Shown piece after piece: positions 52,400-61,203 of a stretch of 64,000 nt of DNA (position 1 is its first letter; every line of letters starts with the position of its first letter). The notes beneath the pieces were generated by a model. That model saw only the letters and a list, made by a program, of their open reading frames with translations, did not search any database and was not told the origin of the DNA. The position numbers and the translations under genes are program-made. This DNA comes from Marixanthomonas sp963974425 (GTDB lineage: Bacteria; Bacteroidota; Bacteroidia; Flavobacteriales; Flavobacteriaceae): assembly GCF_963974425.1 (NCBI RefSeq), contig NZ_CAXBCK010000005.1, forward strand, positions 30,776 to 94,775, written 5' to 3'.

Positions 52400-53032
52400 T
52401 CAAAAGGAATGTAATGTTATGCTGTTTCGCTTTAGCTTTATTTTTTTCATAGTCTCCAGTTTCTTTAAAAGTCTTGATATCACAACTCTGGAGGTGTTTA
52501 AATCGTAAGCAATTTCTTGGTGCGTAGTGTGTAACGTAGTATCACCAGAAACTTTAGCTTTTTCTTTTAAATACTTCAACAGACGTTCATCCATATTTAA
52601 AAAGGCAATGGTATCTACTGTGTGTAATAATTCTTGTAAACGGCTATGATAGCTCTCAAATACAAAGTTTCTCCAACTTTTATATTTAGCAGTCCATTCC
52701 TCCATCTTTTGTACAGGAATCATTAAAAGCTCTGTATCTAATTCGGCTACTGCTTTAATTTCACTTTTGGTATGCCCCAAACAGCAAGACATGGTCATGG
52801 CACAGGTGTCACCAGTTTCTAAAAAGTACATTAATAATTCATCGCCGTTATCATCTACACGAAGCACTTTAATAGCACCTGAGAGAAGTAAAGGCATTGA
52901 TTTTACGTAATCGCCAATATTAATTAAGGTTGTGTCTTGGGGAATTTTTTTAAAGACAGCAGTTTGTTCAATTTCTTCTATTAAATCTTTTTCAAAAATT
53001 GAAGCGTACGTGGGATGAATTGATTGATTCAT
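52400..53032 (-). CDS. Crp/Fnr-family regulator of the sulfur island
   Basis: 210-aa regulator with a cyclic-nucleotide-binding-like barrel (residues about 25-120), a dimerisation helix and a C-terminal winged helix (TTHQEIAYDLNTSRVVISRLLKKLE, about 167-191). Unlike Fnr it has no N-terminal cysteine cluster, but Cys77, Cys83 and Cys84 (TCAMTMSCC) sit in the barrel. These could sense persulfide or oxidants. It is encoded directly upstream of the sulfur genes on the same strand, with 73 nt holding the promoter and palindrome. Confidence 0.88.
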   Translation of the reverse strand: MNQSIHPTYASIFEKDLIEEIEQTAVFKKIPQDTTLINIGDYVKSMPLLLSGAIKVLRVDDNGDELLMYFLETGDTCAMTMSCCLGHTKSEIKAVAELDTELLMIPVQKMEEWTAKYKSWRNFVFESYHSRLQELLHTVDTIAFLNMDERLLKYLKEKAKVSGDTTLHTTHQEIAYDLNTSRVVISRLLKKLETMKKIKLKRNSITLHSF

Positions 53033-53129
53033 GTGTAATTATTGATCGCTTTTTCTGAATTAAAGCTAAGATACAATCAATAAATAGTAACAAATCAGTT
53101 TTTCTCTAATTTCTACAAAAATTTCATCT

Positions 53130-53639
53130 TTACTTAAAAAGTGCTTTTAGCTCAGTTGCATCTTTTGGATCCATCTTTTTTGCTAAGACTAAACTTAATT
53201 GTCTTCTTCGTAAAGCAGCTTCGTAGCGTTCTTTTTCCAGTTCTGTTTCTGGTTTTAAAGGGGGAATTGGCACTGGACTTCCCATTTCATCTACAGCTAC
53301 AAAAGTGTAAATAGCTTCATTAGCCTTACTGCGCATACCACTTTCGCGGTCTTCAATCCAAACATCCATAAATACTTCCATGGAGCTTTTAAAGGCTCGG
53401 GACACTTTAGCTTCTACGGTAACAACACTTCCTAGCGGAATCATTTTATTAAAAGCTACGTGATTAACCGAAGCTGTTACTACAACACGACGGCTATGTC
53501 TACGGGCAGCAATACCAGCTGCACGGTCCATTCTAGCTAATAATTCACCTCCAAACATGTTACCAATAGGGTTGGTCTCACTAGGAAGCACTAGGTCTGT
53601 AATAATAGTTCTTGACTCTAAAGATGTTCTAGATTCCAT
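53130..53639 (-). CDS. Acyl-CoA thioesterase (hotdog fold, YciA/ACOT type)
   Basis: 169-aa thioesterase that hydrolyses acyl-CoA. The hotdog signature NPIGNMFGGELLARMDRAAGIAA, with its conserved Asn and Asp, and ASVNHVAFNKMIPLG are typical of the YciA/ACOT7 family. Stand-alone gene. Substrate chain length unknown. Confidence 0.9.
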   Translation of the reverse strand: MESRTSLESRTIITDLVLPSETNPIGNMFGGELLARMDRAAGIAARRHSRRVVVTASVNHVAFNKMIPLGSVVTVEAKVSRAFKSSMEVFMDVWIEDRESGMRSKANEAIYTFVAVDEMGSPVPIPPLKPETELEKERYEAALRRRQLSLVLAKKMDPKDATELKALFK

Positions 53640-53706
53640 TGCAAAATAAATTTTTGCAAAGGTACATTCGTTTTTAATGAAATGGAATAAAGAAAGGGGT
53701 TATTAT

Positions 53707-54648
53707 TTAGTTAGAAAGATCCTTAACTAATAACCAAGCGGCTTCGTTTTCATTACGTTTAATGGTCCGCAGTTCTTGCAGGGCTTCTCGTCTGTCTTCA
53801 AAACTACTGTACACAACTTGGTGTAGGCCATATTTGTTGACGCCAATCAGTTTTGCAGAAAATCCTTTATCTGAAAGTTGTGCTATTTTTTTCTTGGCAT
53901 TTTCTTCCATACGGAAGGCTCCAGCAATGATATGATATTTTCCAGTTTGTTTTGGAACGGTAATTTTTAATGCTGGTAATGGGTTTTCTATAACAAAAGT
54001 CGCCTCTTGAATTTGGCTTTCTATACGGCTGTCGGCCTCTTGCTTTGCTGCAAAATTATGTTTTTGTACTTGGCTTTCGTATAGCTTCATACCTCCAAAA
54101 CCACCTAAAGTAAGTGCTATCAAGCCAATTGCAGCATATTTTAAATACGGTTTGGCTGTGCGACGCTCTGGTGTAAAATGGATAGGTGCTTTTTCTTCAA
54201 GGGTTTCAACCTTTTCTTTATATTCTTCGCGGTTTACTTTTGTTGAAACATACGCACTTAACCCAAAAGATGCAGTACTAAGATTTTCAGTTTCCGAAGG
54301 GATAAATTGCATTGACTTTTCAGCGTTCAATCCAAACTCACCTAAGTTTTTAAGTAAAACGGTTTCACCTTCTGTAAGTTGAAGGGATATGTTGGCCGTA
54401 AAATTTCGAATTTTTTGAACAGCTGTTTCATAACTGCAGTTTTCTACTGAAGCAACATAATTTGCCAATAACCCATCATTGGTTTGCAACTGCCTGTTAA
54501 ATGAAAGTGATTTTCCAGGTGGATAAAAAGTGTTGGTTTCTTCATCGATTCTAGCGGAACGATATTGCGTTAAAAACGCACCAAACCCCGGAATGATAAC
54601 ACACTCATACCTATATAGTAAGTCTTTTATGTAAGTGGCTAGTTGCAT
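53707..54648 (-). CDS. HU-CCDC81-like and SPOR domain membrane protein
   Basis: 313-aa protein. Residues 1-125 resemble the HU-like DNA-binding fold of CCDC81/HU-CCDC81 domains (ECVIIPGFGAFLTQYRSA; VLLKNLGEFGL). A membrane helix follows at about 170-188, and a C-terminal SPOR domain (about 235-313, KYHIIAGAFRMEENAKKKI) binds denuded peptidoglycan at the septum. It may link chromosome or cytoplasmic factors to the division site; that is inference. Start at ATG 54648. Confidence 0.85.
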   Translation of the reverse strand: MQLATYIKDLLYRYECVIIPGFGAFLTQYRSARIDEETNTFYPPGKSLSFNRQLQTNDGLLANYVASVENCSYETAVQKIRNFTANISLQLTEGETVLLKNLGEFGLNAEKSMQFIPSETENLSTASFGLSAYVSTKVNREEYKEKVETLEEKAPIHFTPERRTAKPYLKYAAIGLIALTLGGFGGMKLYESQVQKHNFAAKQEADSRIESQIQEATFVIENPLPALKITVPKQTGKYHIIAGAFRMEENAKKKIAQLSDKGFSAKLIGVNKYGLHQVVYSSFEDRREALQELRTIKRNENEAAWLLVKDLSN

Positions 54649-54758
54649 ACTAACAAACATAGATTAAATTTTCATGTATATCAATTACTCGGCTTAAAAT
54701 TTATCAACAACTTAAAAAAGTGTATTTTTAACTACTCCCCGATTGCATATGTAGCCTT

Positions 54759-55865
54759 ATGTTATCACAAAAAGAATTACTTTACACCCTTGCCTTACAG
54801 CGTACTCCTAATTTGGGCGATACGTCTGCTAAAAAATTATTGCGTGCCGTAGGTTCTGCGGAAGCTATTTTTAAAGAGAAAAAGCATAATTTGCTAAAAG
54901 TAGATGGAATAGGGACCTTTAAGCTGAAAGATCTCAACGAAAATCAACAACTTACAGAAGCTGAAGCTGAACTCCGTTTTATTGAAGAAGAAAAAATTAA
55001 ATACAGTTACTTTCTTGATAAAACCTATCCCGAACGCCTGAAACACTGTTTGGACGGTCCGATTCTGTTTTTCCATAGCGGAAACATCGATTTAAAGAAC
55101 AAAAAAATTATTAGTATCGTGGGTACTCGAAAAGCAACAACCTACGGAAGTGTTTTATGTCAACAATTAATTGAAAAATTAGCGCCACTTAATCCAGTTA
55201 TTGTTTCTGGCTTTGCCTATGGAGTCGATATTACCGCTCATAAAGCGGCAATGGACAATGGATTGCAAACCGTCGCGTGTTTAGCACACGGGTTAAATCA
55301 AATCTATCCAAAAGTACATAAAAAGTATGTTGCAAACATGGAGAAAAACGGCGGCTTTATCACCGAATTTTGGAGCGATGACCCTTTTGACCGAAACAAT
55401 TTTTTAAAGCGTAACCGTATCATTGCTGGTTTATCTGAAGCTACCATAGTCATAGAGTCTGCTGAAAAAGGGGGAAGTCTTGTTACCGCTGATATTGCAA
55501 ATTCTTATAACCGAGAAGTATTTGCAGTACCCGGCCGAAGTACCGATAAGCAAAGCCAAGGATGCAATAACTTAATTAAAACACAACAGGCACATTTGCT
55601 AACCAATGCTGCTGACCTCATCTACCAATTAGGATGGGAAGTAGAAGATAAAGACAAAACACCACAGCAAACTCAACTTTTTGTTGAACTGACCGAGGAA
55701 GAGAAAAAAGTCTATCGTTTTTTAAAGGAAAAGGACAAAGAGTTGTTAGATATTATTGCGCTAGAATGCCAAATTCCTACTTTTAAGGCCGCAACTATTT
55801 TGTTAAATATGGAGTTAAAAGGTGTCGTGCGGCCGTTACCGGGCAAATTGTTTCAGTTAATTTAG
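54759..55865 (+). CDS. dprA: DNA-processing protein DprA
   Basis: 368-aa protein that loads RecA on incoming single-stranded DNA during transformation. An N-terminal helix-hairpin-helix/SAM-like region, the Rossmann core ISIVGTRKATTYGS, VSGFAYGVDITAHKAA and EVFAVPGRSTDKQSQGCN, and a C-terminal winged-helix domain are visible. It is convergent with trpS, and the stop codons overlap by 3 nt (TTAG at 55862-55865). Confidence 0.95.
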   Translation: MLSQKELLYTLALQRTPNLGDTSAKKLLRAVGSAEAIFKEKKHNLLKVDGIGTFKLKDLNENQQLTEAEAELRFIEEEKIKYSYFLDKTYPERLKHCLDGPILFFHSGNIDLKNKKIISIVGTRKATTYGSVLCQQLIEKLAPLNPVIVSGFAYGVDITAHKAAMDNGLQTVACLAHGLNQIYPKVHKKYVANMEKNGGFITEFWSDDPFDRNNFLKRNRIIAGLSEATIVIESAEKGGSLVTADIANSYNREVFAVPGRSTDKQSQGCNNLIKTQQAHLLTNAADLIYQLGWEVEDKDKTPQQTQLFVELTEEEKKVYRFLKEKDKELLDIIALECQIPTFKAATILLNMELKGVVRPLPGKLFQLI

Positions 55866-56830
55866 TATCCTACCTTTTTACGAACGCGTTTCAACACCTC
55901 ATCAGCTACTTTTCCTGCTTTTTCGGCTCCAACTTTTAACGCTTCATCGATTTCATCTAAATTGTTGATGTAGTGATTATACTTAGTGCGTTCTTCAGAA
56001 AAGGTTTCGGTTATCAGTTCAAAAAGGGCTTGTTTGGCGTGACCGTAGCCGTAGCCACCGTTTTCGTAATTACCGCGCATTTCAGATACTTGTTCAGGGG
56101 AACCTAACAATTTATAAAGTGCAAACACATTACACGTATCTGGGTTTTTCGGTTCTTCTAAAGGTGTACTGTCAGTATCAATACTCATTATTTGCTTCCG
56201 AAGTTTTTTATCAGGCAAAAAAATATTGATAAAGTTATTGTTCGATTTACTCATTTTTGAACCATCGGTACCGGGAATAAGCTTAGTGTTTTCTTGAATT
56301 TTCCCTTCAGGCAGCACAAAAGTTTCGCCCATTTTAGCATGGAAACGGGAGGCGACGTCGCGCGTCATTTCAATATGCTGCAATTGATCTTTTCCTACGG
56401 GAACAACTTCGGCATCATAAAGTAAAATATCGGCTGCCATTAACATTGGGTATGTAAATAAACCTGCATTTACATCTTCCAAGCGATCAGCTTTGTCTTT
56501 AAAAGAGTGCGCTAGTGTTAATCGTTGGTACGGAAAAAAGCAACTTAAATACCAAGAAAGTTCTGTTGTTTGTGGCACATCACTTTGACGGTAAAAAACT
56601 ACTCTATTTATGTCTAATCCAAAAGCTAACCAGGTTGCTGCAACGCTGTAGGTGTTGTTTCGTAACGTTTCAGCATCTTTTATTTGCGTTAGGGAATGCA
56701 TATCGGCAATAAACAAAAACGATTCATTTTTAGGGTCGTTTGCCATGTTTATTGCAGGTTTGATGGCTCCTAAAATATTTCCTAAGTGTGGCGTTCCTGT
56801 GCTTTGTATTCCTGTGAGTATTCTAGACAT
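55862..56830 (-). CDS. trpS: Tryptophanyl-tRNA synthetase
   Basis: 322-aa class I synthetase that charges tRNA(Trp). The HIGH-type motif is TGTPHLGNILGA near the N-terminus, and the KMSKS motif is GSKMSKSNN near residue 195. Length is standard for bacteria. Divergent from plsC, with promoter-like boxes on both strands between them. Confidence 0.97.
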   Translation of the reverse strand: MSRILTGIQSTGTPHLGNILGAIKPAINMANDPKNESFLFIADMHSLTQIKDAETLRNNTYSVAATWLAFGLDINRVVFYRQSDVPQTTELSWYLSCFFPYQRLTLAHSFKDKADRLEDVNAGLFTYPMLMAADILLYDAEVVPVGKDQLQHIEMTRDVASRFHAKMGETFVLPEGKIQENTKLIPGTDGSKMSKSNNNFINIFLPDKKLRKQIMSIDTDSTPLEEPKNPDTCNVFALYKLLGSPEQVSEMRGNYENGGYGYGHAKQALFELITETFSEERTKYNHYINNLDEIDEALKVGAEKAGKVADEVLKRVRKKVGY

Positions 56831-56882
56831 AATAATTTCCCGAAAAAACGGGAATCTATTTTAATTAATAATCGATTTTCAG

Positions 56883-56890
56883 CAAAGGTA
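56883..56890 (-). promoter_or_regulatory. -7 box for trpS
   Basis: Minus-strand TACCTTTG is an exact TAnnTTTG match, 53 nt before the trpS ATG at 56830. The nearest upstream TTG gives a long 25-nt spacer. Confidence 0.45.
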
Positions 56891-56901
56891 CTTTTTTTAC
56901 C

Positions 56902-56931
56902 TTTTTGATACGCCTCAAATCATTACTTTTG
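56902..56931 (+). promoter_or_regulatory. Promoter for plsC
   Basis: TTTTTG (56902-56907), a 16-nt spacer and TACTTTTG (56924-56931) closely fit the promoter consensus. The ATG at 56940 is only 8 nt below, so the message has a very short or no leader. Confidence 0.5.
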
Positions 56932-56939
56932 GCCTTTGA

Positions 56940-57680
56940 ATGAAAATAATAAACTACTTCTTAATTTTTTTATACCGTATTTGGTTCTATATCCTTCTTT
57001 CGGTACCTATTATTATACTCTTCCCAGTACTATTGATAAGTATTCTCCGTGAAAAGTGGTATCCGTTCTTTTTTGCTTTGGCGCGGTTGTGGGCGACCAT
57101 TATTTTATTCGGGATGGGTTTTATTCCTAAAATAAAACGCGAAACCCGATATAAAAAAGGACAAAGTTATATGTTCGTGGCGAACCACACCTCGATGGCC
57201 GATATTATGTTGATGCTGTATGTAACCCGAAATCCATTTGTATTTGTAGGAAAAAAGGAATTGTCTAAAATACCCATTTTCGGCTTTTTCTATAAACGTA
57301 CATGTATCTTGGTAGACCGTAATAATCCCAAAAGTCGGCTAGAAGTTTTTAAAAGGGCACAAGATAAATTGAATCAAGGGTTAAGCGTTTGTATTTTTCC
57401 TGAGGGTCGTGTTCCAGACGACCTCACTATAGTTTTGGATACATTTAAAGATGGGGCTTTTCGTTTGGCAATAAATCATCAAATTCCTATTGCACCGATG
57501 ACGTTCCATGACAATAAAAAAAGGTTTTCCTATTCTTTTTTATCAGCTAGTCCAGGTAAGATGCGGGTGAAAGTTCAAGAAACCTTACCCACTAAAATAT
57601 TAAGTATGGAAGATAGGCGGATGTTGAACCATACTACACATAGCATAATAGAAGAGGAGCTACTTAATCCTACGATATAA
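56940..57680 (+). CDS. plsC: 1-acyl-sn-glycerol-3-phosphate acyltransferase
   Basis: 246-aa membrane enzyme that acylates lysophosphatidic acid to phosphatidic acid. An N-terminal membrane region (about residues 5-60) precedes the catalytic HTSMAD motif (His83, Asp88) and the substrate motif FPEGRVP. Single-gene unit followed by a terminator. Confidence 0.93.
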   Translation: MKIINYFLIFLYRIWFYILLSVPIIILFPVLLISILREKWYPFFFALARLWATIILFGMGFIPKIKRETRYKKGQSYMFVANHTSMADIMLMLYVTRNPFVFVGKKELSKIPIFGFFYKRTCILVDRNNPKSRLEVFKRAQDKLNQGLSVCIFPEGRVPDDLTIVLDTFKDGAFRLAINHQIPIAPMTFHDNKKRFSYSFLSASPGKMRVKVQETLPTKILSMEDRRMLNHTTHSIIEEELLNPTI

Positions 57681-57681
57681 A

Positions 57682-57714
57682 AAAACCGTCCTATGGCGAA
57701 GAACGGTTTTCTTT
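57682..57714. terminator. Hairpin terminator between plsC and the barrel gene
   Basis: AAAACCGT (57682-57689) pairs perfectly with ACGGTTTT (57703-57710) around a 13-nt loop. A and T flanks on both sides suit bidirectional termination between these convergent genes. Confidence 0.65.
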
Positions 57715-57787
57715 AATCATGTTTGGCATCACCCAAACCTAACCAACTAAAAAATGTGCCAATTAAACTTTAAAAATTGGCACTAAC

Positions 57788-59362
57788 CTAAAACTTAAAA
57801 CTCAACCCGCTATACAGGCCAATGTAATATGGTTTAAATCCTACAGATGAGTCTGTGTATGGATTAAGTTGATACTTAAACATAGGTTCAACATTAAACT
57901 TTAATCTTTTACTAATTTTATAATCAAAACCAACTCCTACATTCGTAGTGAAACTTAATGAATTAAGGTTGTTAGCTTCTCCTAATACACTCCTAAAACC
58001 GCCATCTTCAACTGAAATCTCATTATTACCTAAAAAGAGTGTACTTACCCCGCCAATCATATTAATGCCAAAGCGATTGTTTAAAAGGGCGTATTTTATT
58101 TCTAAAGGTACTTCATAATAACTAATGTCTTGTATAATTTGAGCGCTTCCACCGGTAGATTTTGGGTTGATAGAGCCAAATCCGTCCATCGGACTTATAT
58201 TCTCCAAGGCTCCTTTGTCAGCAGCAATGACTATTTCTCCATTCCCATTGTAATCAATTGTTCTGAGTCCAAACGCCACAGGACCTGTACCCACATCTAT
58301 ACCTCCTGTTGCATAACCAAGATTTACATTGTTTACACCAGAACGTATGCTTAATCTATCTGTAATATTATACGCAACTTGAACACCGTAGCTAATATTA
58401 ACGTCACTGTTTTGTGAATTATCTGCAAATGCAGGATCTATTGAAGACCCACCATTAAGAGAACTATAATAAACAGGTGCTACGTTAGGAGCTACATCCC
58501 ATCTATTTTGTGGTTTTTTTGATGTAACAACAGCTTCTTCTACTTTTTTAGTGGCCTCAATTTCGTCAAAGATAGATTTCTTTTCAGTTTCTTTTATTAC
58601 ATCACTTTGTGTTTTAGCAGTAGCCGTTTCAACTTTATTTTCTTCGGAAATACTTTTCTCCTTATTGATTAGGTCAGTGCTTTTTTTCCGTTGTTGATTT
58701 GTTTGGTTTGAACTAGTTTTTTCAGAAGCGATGGCAGTATTGCTATCGTTTTTCGAACTATCTTTTAAATTTTTAGTATCCGTTTTCGAAGCAATTGCAA
58801 CGGCCTTTTTGTCAGATTTTCTATTGCTTTTTTCAGTAATTATATTTGTTTTTTCAGAAGAAGACTTATAGTTTTTTTGATTTTTGATTTCTTCCGAAGT
58901 ATTTTCAACAGCAACAGCAGATGTATTGTTTTGTTGTGAATTCAAGTTGTTGTTTGAAGCCTTGTTTGTATCTGAAGATTGTTTTTCGGTCGGTGTATTG
59001 TCCCCTGTTTTCTCTGTACTTTTCTCTGTTTCTGAAGCTACTTGTGTAGTATTAAAAATATCCTCTCCTGTTTTAACTTCTCCGTCTTTTTCTATTTCAG
59101 AATTCTCAATAATGTTGGTTTCTTCAGTTACCACGCTATTATTGGTTTCTTCGGTATTAAAAACTGAATTTCCAACAGTGAACAACAACGCCAATAAAGC
59201 AGCTACACCGCCTAGTTTCCACCAAAGTGGAATTACTTTCCGGTCTTTTTTCTTTTCCTGTAATTCTGCTTGAATATTATCCCAAACGTGTGGAGGTGGA
59301 GTCATTTCATGGTTTTTGAAACGCTCTTTAAAAAGCTCGTCTATGTGCTTTTTGTTTTTCAT
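57788..59362 (-). CDS. Anti-sigma-like N-terminus joined to outer-membrane beta-barrel
   Basis: 524-aa protein with an unusual plan. A short cytoplasmic N-terminus contains PPPHVWDNIQAELQ, like the sigma-binding helix of anti-sigma factors. Then come a membrane helix (about residues 44-65), a long low-complexity linker rich in Ser, Thr, Asn, Lys and Glu (about 67-285), and a C-terminal region with alternating strands ending in LYSGLSFKF, typical of an outer-membrane barrel. It lies 30 nt after an ECF sigma gene. A trans-envelope anti-sigma role is inferred. Confidence 0.72.
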   Translation of the reverse strand: MKNKKHIDELFKERFKNHEMTPPPHVWDNIQAELQEKKKDRKVIPLWWKLGGVAALLALLFTVGNSVFNTEETNNSVVTEETNIIENSEIEKDGEVKTGEDIFNTTQVASETEKSTEKTGDNTPTEKQSSDTNKASNNNLNSQQNNTSAVAVENTSEEIKNQKNYKSSSEKTNIITEKSNRKSDKKAVAIASKTDTKNLKDSSKNDSNTAIASEKTSSNQTNQQRKKSTDLINKEKSISEENKVETATAKTQSDVIKETEKKSIFDEIEATKKVEEAVVTSKKPQNRWDVAPNVAPVYYSSLNGGSSIDPAFADNSQNSDVNISYGVQVAYNITDRLSIRSGVNNVNLGYATGGIDVGTGPVAFGLRTIDYNGNGEIVIAADKGALENISPMDGFGSINPKSTGGSAQIIQDISYYEVPLEIKYALLNNRFGINMIGGVSTLFLGNNEISVEDGGFRSVLGEANNLNSLSFTTNVGVGFDYKISKRLKFNVEPMFKYQLNPYTDSSVGFKPYYIGLYSGLSFKF

Positions 59363-59392
59363 AGAGGGGAGTTCTACTTTATATACGTTAAT

Positions 59393-59917
59393 TTAAGGGT
59401 TATAGTTGCCTATCTTATTCTTTAAAATTCCTCTTGCTCTTGCCAAGTTAGATTTAGACGTGCCATCGCTAATTCCTAACATTTCGGCTATTTCTTTATG
59501 TGAATAATCATCCAAGACGTATAATGTAAATACTAGTCTGTAACGATCTGGTAATTCTTGGATAATTTTCAATAAAAAATCCAACGGTACCGTTTCTGTT
59601 TCTACTGTTACTTCGTCTTCTTGTTCTATTCGTTCTTCATCATCTATATTGTAAATCTTTTGTTTACGATATTTTTGAAGTACAGTGTTGACGGTTACTC
59701 GTTTTATCCAACCTTCAAAAGAGCCTTTTGCTTTATACTGCTCAATCTTTTTAAAAATGGTAATAAAAGCGTCTTGTAAATTGTCTTCGGCTTCGGTTTT
59801 ATTGGGTGAATACCGCAAACAAATGGCAAATAAGATGCCGGAATATTGTTTGTACAATGCTTCCTGTGCCTTACTGTCCTGCTTCTTACATTTTAGTATG
59901 AGCTCGTTTAAAGTCAA
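59393..59917 (-). CDS. ECF-family RNA polymerase sigma factor
   Basis: 174-aa sigma-70 of the extracytoplasmic-function group with only regions 2 and 4. Region 2 is DAFITIFKKIEQYKAKGSFEGWI (about residues 48-70), and region 4 ends with the HTH YSHKEIAEMLGISDGTSKSNLARAR. The acidic linker (EERIEQEDEVTVETE) is characteristic. The start is TTG 59917, because no upstream ATG fits. It is transcribed with the anti-sigma-like barrel gene. Confidence 0.92.
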   Translation of the reverse strand: MTLNELILKCKKQDSKAQEALYKQYSGILFAICLRYSPNKTEAEDNLQDAFITIFKKIEQYKAKGSFEGWIKRVTVNTVLQKYRKQKIYNIDDEERIEQEDEVTVETETVPLDFLLKIIQELPDRYRLVFTLYVLDDYSHKEIAEMLGISDGTSKSNLARARGILKNKIGNYNP

Positions 59918-60039
59918 AATGCGGTACCGTGGTTATTGATGGTTATTACTTAATTACAGTGCAAACGATACTAATAATCAAGGCCCTACATACTGTAGAT
60001 ACCCTAATTTCCAAAAGGTTGCGTGTAGAATGTACCTTT

Positions 60040-61047
60040 TTATTCTTTAAGGGCTTTTATGGCGTCTTTTATTTTGGTTTCTAATTCTTCCATAAGTTCT
60101 GGGTTGTCTAAAAGCAATGTTTTAACTGCGTCACGACCTTGCCCTAATTTGGTTTCGTCGTAGCTATACCAAGAACCACTTTTTTTAATTATTTCAAAAT
60201 CAACACCCAAATCGACAACCTCACCTACTTTAGAGATTCCTTTCCCGTACATAATGTCAAATTCAGCCGTTTTAAATGGTGGTGCTACTTTATTTTTCAC
60301 AACTTTTACACGGGTTTTATTCCCTTGTACATCACTGTTTGAGTCTTTAATTTGAGTAGAACGACGAATATCAAGCCTAACAGAGCAATAGAATTTAAGA
60401 GCGTTACCACCAGTTGTGGTTTCTGGATTACCGAACATTATCCCAATTTTTTCACGTAGTTGATTGATAAATATAACCGTACATTGAGTCTTGCTAATAG
60501 AACCAGTTAGTTTACGCAAGGCTTGTGACATTAACCGAGCGTGAAGCCCCATTTTGCTATCACCCATTTCACCTTCAATCTCACTTTTTGGTGTTAATGC
60601 CGCTACTGAATCGACTACAATAATATCGATAGCACCACTTCTAATTAAGTTATCGGTAACTTCTAATGCCTGTTCCCCATTATCTGGTTGTGAAATTATC
60701 AAGTTTTCAATGTCAACCCCTAGTTTTTCGGCATAATAGCGATCAAAAGCGTGTTCTGCGTCAATAAAAGCGGCGATACCTCCTTTTTTTTGTGCTTCAG
60801 CAATAGCGTGTAAGGTTAACGTTGTTTTACCTGAAGATTCTGGACCGTATATTTCAACTACTCTTCCTCTTGGATATCCTCCTACACCTAATGCTACATC
60901 AAGTCCTAATGATCCTGTTGGGATTACATCTACTTCTTGTACTGCAGCATCCCCCATTTTCATAACCGTACCTTTTCCGTACGTTTTATCCATTTTATCT
61001 AGTGTAAGCTTTAACGCTTTTAATTTTGCTTCTTTTTCTTTGCTCAT
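60040..61047 (-). CDS. recA: Recombinase RecA
   Basis: 335-aa ATP-dependent strand-exchange protein central to homologous recombination and the SOS response. The Walker A loop GPESSGKT is at residues 68-75, with IIVVDSVAALTP and FINQLREKIGVMFGNPE-like motifs. Normal length for the family. A -7 box lies upstream; no clear LexA-type palindrome was seen. Confidence 0.98.
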   Translation of the reverse strand: MSKEKEAKLKALKLTLDKMDKTYGKGTVMKMGDAAVQEVDVIPTGSLGLDVALGVGGYPRGRVVEIYGPESSGKTTLTLHAIAEAQKKGGIAAFIDAEHAFDRYYAEKLGVDIENLIISQPDNGEQALEVTDNLIRSGAIDIIVVDSVAALTPKSEIEGEMGDSKMGLHARLMSQALRKLTGSISKTQCTVIFINQLREKIGIMFGNPETTTGGNALKFYCSVRLDIRRSTQIKDSNSDVQGNKTRVKVVKNKVAPPFKTAEFDIMYGKGISKVGEVVDLGVDFEIIKKSGSWYSYDETKLGQGRDAVKTLLLDNPELMEELETKIKDAIKALKE

Positions 61048-61108
61048 AGTGTGTGTTTTAGCTGTAAATAAGTCAGTAGGCTAAGGTACTATTTCTTTGC
61101 TTTTACTA

Positions 61109-61116
61109 CAAAAGTA
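61109..61116 (-). promoter_or_regulatory. -7 box for recA
   Basis: Minus-strand TACTTTTG is an exact TAnnTTTG match about 60 nt before the recA ATG at 61047. No well-spaced TTG element. Confidence 0.45.
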
Positions 61117-61203
61117 AAAACCCTGAAACTAATTTTTTTGTTAACAGAACTGAAATGAATTCTACATGACTATTTTTAAGGTAATTGTATTCTGAAGAAG
61201 ACA

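Noticed and set aside
61048..61203. LexA-type operator ahead of recA
   Set aside because: No convincing palindrome was found, only a -7 promoter box.
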